Origin: Plasmodium brasilianum
Taxonomy: Eukaryota > Apicomplexa > Aconoidasida > Haemosporida > Plasmodiidae
DNA length: 64,000 bases
NCBI RefSeq assembly: GCF_023973825.1
Contig: NC_090122.1
Location: 2,119,130-2,183,129 of the forward strand
Reading direction: 5' to 3'
Of this stretch, positions 40,701-50,600 are shown piece by piece. Position numbers and translations under genes: made by a program. Positions within the stretch are counted from its first letter, which is position 1, and each line of letters opens with the position of its first letter. The notes under the pieces are model-generated. The model searched no databases. It was not told where the DNA came from and was given only the letters and a program-made list of their open reading frames with translations.

Positions 40701-43700
40701 TCGTTAGACCTGACTATGAAGAAAAATGTCCCCCAAGGTTCCCCTTAAAATCAAAAATTTTTGGAATCTATGATGAAAAAACAGGAAAATGTGAAAGTCT
40801 TATGAAAGAATATTATAAGGTTAATATTAAAGCCTTTCCCTCATGCTTAGAATACTTATTTATCAGTTCTCCAAAAAATGAATATAGTAACAGGAAGAAA
40901 GATTTTTGGGGAATTTGGGTTTCAAATATACCCATTAATACAGATAATTATAGGTATACTAGTGGCACATGTTATCACATACCTGTAAAGCCAACTTGCG
41001 TTATTCATAGAGAGCACCATTTTTCATTTACTGCACTAACAGCGAACACCATTGATTTTGATCAAAATTTTAACATAGTAAATGTTGATGAATTAATTAT
41101 AAAGCATGAATCAGAAGAATTAATTAATCAAGAAAATAATTTAAATGAAGTTAAACAAGCAGATGATGGCAGTAATTCCTTTAATGCTAAATCTAGCAAC
41201 TATGAAACACAATTTCAGGGAGAAAAAAAATTAAGAGCGAATGAAGAAAAAAGAAAGGAAGAAGAAGCCATGATTAATGAAGAGATAAAAAAAGTACAGG
41301 ATGCAAAGAAAATAAAAGAAGAGCGAAAAGCTGATGAAGTAAGGAAAAAAGAAGAAGCAAGAAAGGCTGAAGATGAAAGAAAAAAAGAAGAAGAGAGAAA
41401 GGCTGCAGAGGCAAAGAAAAAAGAAGAATCAAGAAAGGCTGCAGAGGCAAAGAAAAAAGAAGAGGAGAGAAAGGCTGCTGAGGTAAAGAAAAAAGAAGAA
41501 GAGAGAAAGGCTGCAGAGGCAAAGAAAAAAGAAGAATCAAGAAAGGCTGCAGAGGCAAAGAAAAAAGAAGAGGAGAGAAAGGCTGCTGAGGTAAAGAAAA
41601 AAGAAGAAGCAAGAAAGGCTGCTGAGGCAAGAAAAAAAGAAGAACAGAGAAAAGCTGCAGAGGCAAAGAAAAAAGAAGAAGCAAGAAAGGCTTCAGAGGC
41701 AAAGAAAAAAGAAGAGGAGAGAAAGGCTGCAGAGTTAAAGAAAAAAGAAGAGGCAAGAAAGGCTGCTGAGGCAAAGAAAAAAGAAGAGGATAGAAAAGCT
41801 GCAGAGGCAAAGAAAAAAGAAGAAGCAAGAAAGGCTTCAGAGGCAAAGAAAAAAGAAGAGGAGAGAAAGGCTGCAGAGTTAAAGAAAAAAGAAGAGGCAA
41901 GAAAGGCTGCTGAGGCAAAGAAAAAAGAAGAGGATAGAAAAGCTGCAGAGGCAAAGAAAAAAGAAGAGGAGAGAAAGGCTGCAGAGTTAAAGAAAAAAGA
42001 AGAGGCAAGAAAGGCTGCTGAGGCAAAGAAAAAAGAAGAGGATAGAAAAGCTGCAGAGGCAAAGAAAAAAGAAGAGGAGAGAAAGGCTGCAGAGTTAAAG
42101 AAAAAAGAAGAGGCAAGAAAGGCTGCTGAGGCAAAGAAAAAAGAAGAGGATAGAAAAGCTGCAGAGGCAAAGAAAAAAGAAGAGGAGAGAAAGGCTGCAG
42201 AGTTAAAAAAAGAAGAGGCAAGAAAGGCTGCTGAGGCAAAGAAAAAAGAAGAGGATAGAAAAGCTGCAGAGGCAAAGAAAAAAGAAGAGGAGAGAAAGGC
42301 TGCAGAGTTAAAGAAAAAAGAAGAAGCAAGAAAGGCTGCAGAGGCAAAGAAAAAAGAAGAGGAGAGAAAGGCTGCAGAGGTAAAAAAAAAAGAAGAAGCA
42401 AGAAAGGCTGCTGAGGCAAAGAAAAAAGAAGAAGCAAGAAAGGCTTCTGAGGCAAAGAAAAAAGAAGAAGAGAGAAAGGCTGCTGAGGCAAGAAAAAAAG
42501 AAGAAGAGAGAAAGGCAGCGGAGTTAAAGAAAAAAGAAGAAGCAAGAAAGGCTGCAGAGGCAAAGAAAAAAGAAGAGGAGAGAGAGGCTACAGAGGCAAA
42601 GAAAAAAGAAGAGAGAAAAGCTGCAGAGGCAAAGAAAAAAGAAGAAGAGAGAAAGGCTGCTGAGGCAAGAAAAAAAGAAGAAGAGAGAAAAGCTGCAGAG
42701 GCAAAGAAAAAAGAAGAAGAGAGAAAGGCTGCTGAGGCAAGAAAAAAAGAAGAAGAGAGAAAAGCTGCAGAGGCAAAGAAAAAAGAAGAAGAGAGAAAAG
42801 CTGCAGAGGCAAAGAAAAAAGAAGAAGAGAGAAAGGATGAAGAGGCAAGAAAAATTATTGAACTTAAAAAAGGAGAAATTGAAAGAAATGATGATATAAA
42901 GAAAAAAATTATGTTTGATGATGGGATTATAAGGAACGCGCTAGGACAAAATGAAAATTTAATTTTAAAGGATGATAAAAAAAATTTAGATTCTCAAATA
43001 AAAGGTGATGTGGATTCATCTAGTACCAGTTCTAGTGAATCAAAAGATTTTAAAAAACATAATTTCAATAGCATTAATAGGTCTAATTATGAAGAGAATT
43101 CTCAAAATAATTCGAATTCGGAGATCTACAATAAAGAACATTTTGAGGAAGGAGTAAAGGAAGATAAAATAAGAACAGAAATAGAGGATAATGGTTTTGG
43201 TATAGAAACTACAAATAAAAGTTATCTACCAAGTAATAATAACAATAATTATGAGAAATCAAGTGTAGATGAATATAAATTTAGAGACGTTATCAAAACA
43301 AGGGAGGAAATAATAAATTCATCAAAAAATAATACGTGTAGTAACGTAGTTTCTTCGAAGTATTGTGATTTTATGAAGGACAGTATATCATCAGGAACTT
43401 GTTCTAATGAAGAAAGAAAATATTTATGTTGTTCAATATCAGATTATTGTTTAAAGTTCTTTGATTATAATTCGAATAAATATTATGATTGTACAAAAAA
43501 AGAGTTTGATGATCCATCATACAAATGTTTTAAAAAGGGTGATTTTTCAAGTATGTAATAGTGACAATGAAAAGAAAAAAAATAAAAATAAAATAAAAAT
43601 GTGATTTAATTCAATTATTGTGCTAACCATACTATAAATTTTTTATGAAGTTACTTTTTTTTATAGACATGGCTTATTTTGCTGGAGCAGGAATAATATT

Positions 43701-44187
43701 GATGCTCCTGTTTGTCATTGGTTCAAAAATAATACTAGGAAAATGGTTAAAAGGGATAAAAGGAATATGCTCCTAATTTATAATTTATCTCTATTTTTTA
43801 AAATACAATATTTATATGGATAAAAACTACTTGAATGCATAAATAACACTAGTACATATATATGTAGTTACATATGTGTTTATGTTTACATATGTATATG
43901 CATAGGCATATGTATAAATATATGCTTATGTATTTATGCAGGTTTGAAGAAGCTACCTTTGATGAATTTGAAGGAAACTATGATAAAGTCTACACATTAG
44001 CAATGATATGTAATATTCCTTCAAAATATAATAATATATTATTAATTTAAAAAATTATACAAAAACATATCAAATAATTTTAATAATTTTTTTTAATTTT
44101 TTTTTAATTTTTTCACCTTTTTTAGCTAAGGAGCAAATACAGGAATCAAATCCTTTGGATTATTCTGAATGTGTGTCTGACAAATAA
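37784..44187 (+). CDS. MAEBL: MAEBL, merozoite/sporozoite adhesive protein, five exons
   Basis: Type I membrane adhesin of the erythrocyte-binding-like family, needed for sporozoite entry into mosquito salivary glands and also found in merozoites. Exons: 37784-37958, 38208-43550, 43667-43745, 43942-44009 and 44126-44187; all phases agree and the product is about 1908 residues. Exon 1 has a signal peptide (VFQIIALLVYLCIHIAGA). Two AMA1-related cysteine-rich domains follow: M1 (about 77-415, starts GTCPNH) and M2 (about 590-1000, CPNH again, each ending PTCVI). An acidic/basic KKKEEERKAAEA repeat spans about 1065-1606. An EBL-type C-terminal cysteine-rich domain lies at about 1768-1840 (CSNVVSSKYC, YLCCSISDYC). 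Exon 3 encodes the transmembrane segment (YFAGAGIILMLLFVIGS), and exons 4-5 encode an acidic cytoplasmic tail. This multi-exon 3' end is typical of ebl-family genes. Confidence 0.95.
41330..42850. repeat. MAEBL 36-base repeat array with a 108-base higher-order unit
   Basis: Tandem 36-base units encode variants of AKKKEEERKAAE. Between about 41700 and 42310 they are organised into a 108-base superunit of three variants (AELKKKEEAR, AEAKKKEEDR, AEAKKKEEER). One unit near 42200 has lost one Lys codon and one near 42605 one Glu codon; both losses are in frame. Confidence 0.93.
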
Positions 44188-45503
44188 CTCGCATTTTGAT
44201 GGTAGTATTTGTTCATTTTAAAACAGTTTATTTTCCATAATATACATATATACATAAATATATGCATCTTTTTATAGATATTTGAGGAAGTTATGAAAAT
44301 TGTACCAGTTCTATAATCTTACACAATACTTAATTTCAAAATAAAATATATTAATTTGTTTTTAGAATAAATTTTTGTTCAAATGAATTGCGAAATTAAC
44401 GACTGGTATTTATTTAATTTTTAAATACAAAAATTTTATTTGAATTTTTTTTTTTTCTTAATGCATTAAATATATGTAACTTCGTTATTAACATGATCTT
44501 GAATATAGCTTATAGAAAAGATTTGAAAATAAATTGTCTCTGGAGTGAAAAATAGGTAAATCAAATAACTTATAAAAATACTAATTATTAGGAACATATA
44601 TCAATAATGAAAAGAAATTAATCTGTAATTATAAGAAAAAAAAGTTTTCAATTTCTAATAAATCTTTTGCAAATTTCCACCATTTATATTCAATAAAATG
44701 CAATATTAACAATATTAAGTATATATGGAGGTAACCTCTGCAGAATAAGAAATTACTTACCCTCTTTATGAAATAAGTAAATTAACACATAAAGGATAAT
44801 TTTGTTTTGTTCTATATACTTTACGATATTAACTTAGACTCAAATGCCAAAGTTTTTTCTTTTTATTCATACTATCTAATTAGTTTTAATTTCTTAATTC
44901 TTATAAAATGCAATGAAATTATATTTATTTAAATGCAATATTCCATTAGAGAAGTGAAAAAAACTGTATTTTTACACAAAAATAAAGTTAAAAATAAAAA
45001 AATCGTGTCAAATAATACAAAAAAAAAAAAAAAAAAAAAGAGGTATAGTGAAAATTAAACAAATAACATAACACTTAATATAAAATAAAATATGAAATAA
45101 AACAATAAATTAACATTTTTTCTTTGTTCTAAGATCTTATTTGCAGCCATTCGTCTTGTTTTGCTTTTTTATTATATTTACTTTTATCAAGTTTTTTTAA
45201 TGAAAGAAAAATTAAGAATACAAAAACATATAATTCACAGTGGAAATAACAACTTAAAAAAAAAAAAAAAAAAAAAAAAAAAGTTAAAAACGATATATAT
45301 ATATGCATACACATACTCATAGTTTTTGCGGATTCCTATGAAGTTTTATAAAAAAAAAAGAAAAAATTGCCTTCTTATATAATAGAATAAGACGCATATA
45401 CATGGCATATATATAGAACTAATAATTAAAAGTGATCTCCTTTAAATATTTTTTTAAATATTTCTAAATAAATTATAACAGGAATATACACAATTAATTA
45501 AGG
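44188..45503. other. Convergent intergenic region
   Basis: AT-rich DNA between MAEBL and the PEX22-like gene. It contains poly-A runs at about 45021-45040 and 45256-45281. No coding exon supported; the minus open frame at 45129-45320 is Phe-rich poly-T reading. Confidence 0.5.
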
Positions 45504-46160
45504 TTAGTTTATACCTTCAACAGTTGCAACTGCACATATGACTTGAGTAAAAGCTTGTAAAGACGTAAAAAAATTAGAATGATCACTAGTATTTAAATTT
45601 CCATATATTTGAACAAGATTTGGAATTTTTCCTGTTAAGGTTTTTATTACAGTTTCATCACTGTCGACATGAGTAAGCGGACATAATTGACGTATCATTG
45701 ATGCTCTTCCATTTGAAGTAGTACAAAACATAAGACGATGTTCTTTTAAACCTTTATCAAACAAACCCAATTTTTTAAGAAGATCAACTGTGTTTTTTTC
45801 TTGGACATCATTTGAAATTTGTGCAATTACAAAGAGCTCTGAAATTGAACATAATTTATTAAATGGTTCTATGGAACTTTCAATTATGTGTACATTGTTA
45901 CCAATAATCTTTAAAACTATGTCATTTAAGCACAAGGATATAATGGGTTTACTGCTTGTATTTTTATTATTTAATTTGCTTCTATAATTTTCATTATTTA
46001 CATCATATCTTCTTTTAAAAATACGAAAGTAAAAAATATAAAGCATAAATAGCATACCAACTAATAGTATTGGCTGAAAAATTGAAATGTTTTTATCTTC
46101 AACATTTTCATATGATTTATATTTTCTACAATCTTGCCCATTTTTACACGTTCTAGGCAT
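45504..46160 (-). CDS. PEX22: PEX22-like membrane protein, 218 residues
   Basis: Single exon from an ATG at 46160. A short N-terminal stretch with CKNGQDC precedes one membrane segment at about 27-47 (IFQPILLVGMLFMLYIFYF) and a basic KRR stop; a linker and a compact C-terminal domain (about 70-215) follow. The segment HRLMFCTTSNGRASMIRQL (141-159), then HVDSD (164-168), corresponds to the hallmark FCxTxxGRxSxVRQLxP...HIDT of plant-type PEX22. In other organisms PEX22 anchors the ubiquitin-conjugating enzyme PEX4 on the peroxisome for receptor recycling. Plasmodium is generally held to lack peroxisomes, so the role may be on another membrane. The match to the family is by recognised motif only. 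Confidence 0.72.
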   Translation of the reverse strand: MPRTCKNGQDCRKYKSYENVEDKNISIFQPILLVGMLFMLYIFYFRIFKRRYDVNNENYRSKLNNKNTSSKPIISLCLNDIVLKIIGNNVHIIESSIEPFNKLCSISELFVIAQISNDVQEKNTVDLLKKLGLFDKGLKEHRLMFCTTSNGRASMIRQLCPLTHVDSDETVIKTLTGKIPNLVQIYGNLNTSDHSNFFTSLQAFTQVICAVATVEGIN

Positions 46161-47685
46161 TTTAATAGGTTTTACTCTAGAAAAAACATATACAGATTGG
46201 GTATATATAAATATTGTAAAGTTTTTGGATACTAAAAAGGAAAAAAAAATAAATATTTGGAAGATTTTTACTAAACTGTTAAATATATAAATATATATAT
46301 ATTTATATATGTTTTTTTTTTTAAATATATATTTAAAAATAAAAAAATAATGTGCGCATATATATGGATATATATATATATTTAATAAAACAAAGAGTAT
46401 ATGGTTGGTTACTTTTATGTAAAATAAAAAATTCTCCTAAAAATTCTTTTTTTTTTACATATTTTTTTATATACATCCATGGATTACATAAAATCATAAA
46501 AAAATGAATGAATTATATTATAATGTTTTTTAAACTAAATATTCCAAGTATCAGCAATACGTGTACGTGTACATATATGTAAATACATACGTAAATGAAA
46601 ACATAGAAAATTCTTTAATTTTTTTCGAACGAATCATTTACGTTCTTTTTGATAATCCATATTTTCTTTAATTTTTTCATTTTTCTTTTTATTGTTTTAT
46701 CATATGATAATAAACGTATGTACATATATTGTTTATAAATTCATTTTCCCTGAATGACGTTCATTAATAGTGTAAACAAATATATATAATATATTACATA
46801 CACATATATTTATAACGTATATATATATAATGTTAAATTGTAAAAAGCAGTAAATACACATTTTAGGGTTGTTATTTTAGCGCTTAGAAATTTATTTAAA
46901 AATTTTATTTGTTTTATTTTGTGTTCTTTTTACACTTTTTACAAAAAATGAAACTTCAAAAAAAGTTAAAAATAATTTCAATTTATTTCTGTTATATGGA
47001 TAATTTAATGTATAGTGACATTTATTCGCAAAATTCCATTAAATTTTATTAAAGGTATATTAATACCATACACAAGTAAATATACATTTTCGATAGAAAA
47101 TATACATGAAAGTATTTTAAAAATCGTATACAAAATACATTTTTATTAATTTATTTATTCATTTATTTTACATTTTTTACTGAAAAAAAGAGTACTACCT
47201 TTTTTTGCGCTTCATAACATTTTAATTAATACGGCTCATTTTTTGTAAGCATTAAAAATAGCAAAAATGGTAAAGGGGTAACATACAAAATAAAAAAATT
47301 ATATAAAATATATAAAAATGATTGAGCTGTAAAGCAAAATATCATTTTAGATAAAGTGTTTTATCGTACCAACATTAGTAATATGTTGTGTAAGGTTCAA
47401 TAATTAGCTTTAAATTATAATACAAAAATAAAAAATTGAGATTAAAATTAAAAGAAGTTCAAAATGTGAGTTACATGATATGTGTTTACTTTAAAGTGCA
47501 TAGAATATTTATGTTCATGCTTATATATGTGCATACATATGTCACTTTGTTAATAATAATAAAATGTTCTCATTGGAGTAAAAAGGGAATTTTATATATG
47601 TACGTAAAACCTAAACTGAAAAAAATTGTTTAAAAAATTAAAAAAAGTCATAAGGTTTTAATTATTGTTTTTTCGTATGAACATT
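46161..47685. other. Intergenic region
   Basis: AT-rich DNA between the PEX22-like start and the kinase end, both minus. TA-rich near 46280-46390. An open frame at 47436-47633 (plus) is not convincing. No gene supported. Confidence 0.5.
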
Positions 47686-50600
47686 TTAAGGTATATTAAA
47701 ATAATTAAAAATTGGATAGCTTAAAGCTTCTTCTATGGATGGTCTAAATTCATGATCAAAATTTAGTAGGTACTGTATATAACTTAAGGTCACGTCTGAA
47801 ATGTGTTGATTAATTTTTGGATAGCTTAAACCTCTTTTCATTTTATTAACTAATAATTCTTTTGAACATTTTTCAAGATAATTAAATTGAAAAGGTCTTT
47901 CACAGAAAAGCATTTCATAAAAAATACATCCTAAAGACCATATATCAATTTTATCTGTGATAATCAAATTCTTCTTATTTTTTAAACACTCAGGAGGTTG
48001 ATAATATAATGTTCCACCTCCATTATAGTATTGATATGTGTCCGGTAAAATCAATTTGGCCAAACCAAAGTCAGATATTTTTATTATGCCATCTTTTATT
48101 AATAGATTAGCTGGTTTTAAATCACAGTGATGTACTTTTCCTGTAGGTAAATTTTTCATATATAGTAAACCAAGTAATACTTGTTTAATCCAGCATAAGG
48201 CCAAATGTTCATTAATTGGACCATGATATTTTATGTACTTATCTAAATCTATATCACATAATTCCATTCCAACTAATAAATTTGTTGCTGAACCAAAAAC
48301 GAAAAAAAATTCTAATTTTACAATAAAAATGTGTCTATGACAGTGTATATGAATATTTATTTCATTTTCTGCTCTTTGAATTATTTTATTTTTAATTTCA
48401 TTTGTCATGCTCGGTTCAATTTTATGTATTTTCGCTGCATACATTTCTAAATTTATGGAATCAAAAACTTCCCACACTTCAGCAAAACCTCCTCTTCCTA
48501 TTAAATTCATCATACGTATATTCATTTTTAATGGATTATAAAAAGAAAATTCTGAGTTTTCTTGAAAGTTAAAATGATCTAATCTCTTTTCAAGTATAGC
48601 TCTTTTTTTATCTAAATTGAGTTTCATACTAAATAATTCTGTGTTTAAAAATTGAATATTTTTCTTCAGGTATTCTTTTAAATTTATGTCAACTTGACCT
48701 TTTGTTAATAATGATAAAAGAGACAAAAAAAATTTCAAAGTGTGTTCAGTGGCACGGCAATTAGAAAAATGTGTACCGTCTCTAAATGTATCTCTGCTTG
48801 GAGGTAAAATAGATCTGTTATGACCTTTTTTTTTTAACATTGTTAACCATGATAATTCAGATTCTTCCTCATTTTCATTTAAAATTATATTGTAATTTTT
48901 AACTGATTTAGAAAAAAAGCTATATGGATATTGTTCAAACACTTTATAAAATATTTCATTATTTATTTTTTCCTGTTTTTCATTAGCAAAAGAAAAATTT
49001 TTTTTTTCACATATAGATCTAATTATGTCTCTTTCATGTTCACATTCCCATTCACTTAAAATTTCTTCTTCGTCAAATTTATCTTTTTCTTTACAGTTCA
49101 TTTGTCTTGTACCTTCCGAACCATTCGATTTTCTGAATGTTGATTCTTTTGTGTATTTATTTATGTAACACTTGATAGAATCTTTTTTTTTTTGTTTGCT
49201 GTCCTCTTCCTTATATGATTCTTTTTTTTTTTCGATATTATTTTTTGTACACGAATTTAATGCATTATCGTTTTCAATGATTTTGCAATAATTCATTTTT
49301 GTATCATTTTGATCTTCTTGTTTTTCAAACATATCATCATTATCTTCTTTCTTCTTTTCTTGTTTTTTATCATCACCATTATAATATATTTTTTTAATTT
49401 TACATTTATTATAACTACCTATTTTATTTTTGTAATTATCCGGTTCTTCTTCCCCATCTTTTAGGTTAATTATGTTATTCTGGAAATATTCTGCACATCC
49501 GTTGTTACTTTCTTTGTTTTTGTTTGCACTTAATTGTTTTAAAGAAGTATTTATATTATACGATGTACTACTATTATTATTATTATTGTCATCATCATCA
49601 TCATCATTATTATTATTATTATTATTTCTATCATTGTTATCATTATCATTTTTATCATTGTTATTACTACCATTGTTATCATTATCATTTTTATCATTGT
49701 TATCATTATTATTACTACCATTGTTATCATTATCATTTTTATCATTATTATAATTATCATTTCTATCATTGTTATCATTATCATTTTTATCACTGTTATC
49801 ATTATCATTACTATCATTATTATAATTATCATTACTACCATTGTTATCATTATCATTACTATCATTATCATTTTTATCATTATTATAATTATCATTTCTG
49901 TCATTGTTATCATTATCATTTTTATTATTATTATAATTATCATTACTACCATTGTTATCATTATCATTTTTATCATTATTATAATTATCATTTCTATCAT
50001 TATCATTTTTATCATTATTATAATTATCATTTCTATCATTGTTATCATTATCATTTTTATCAATATTATAATTATCATTTCTATCATTGTTATCATTATC
50101 ATTTTTATTATTATTATAATTATCATTACTACCATTGTTATCATTATCATTACTATCATTGTTATTTTCTTGATTAACAATGGAACTTATATTTTCTTTT
50201 TTTATACTATTATCAGATGTTTGGTTTTCTTCGTTTCCTTGATACTTAGGCTTACTATTATCACAAGAACTTTTTACATCATTTACTTGATCATGACTTG
50301 AAGAGGTGATATCTGCTTTTAATGTTTCACAATTTTTCTTTTTATAGTTGAAATTTCTTATATCATGATATGCATGTTTGTCTAGATTTCTTTTATTTAA
50401 AATGGAATAAAAATTTATGGGTTCTTTGGAAAAATTTTCTAGTAACTTACCATATTCGGTGGTGTCTAAAGTATTATCATCGCTCTGTTCAATTTTATAA
50501 AAGTAACCATATTTTGATTGTTCATGATTAAGCAATAATCTATTTACTGATCTTTCTAATTGCTTTTCTTTTAATATTGATTCTAATATTAAATATTTTA

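Noticed and set aside
41274..42848. Long minus-strand open frames (429 and 86 residues) rich in Leu, Pro, Phe and Ser
   Set aside because: Exact antisense of the MAEBL repeat array; the frame is open only because the repeat period is a multiple of three.
49472..50180. Open frames of 93-217 residues (Tyr/His, Leu/Ser or Ile/Met repeats) on both strands
   Set aside because: Readings of the Asn/Asp-coding minisatellite of the kinase in other frames.
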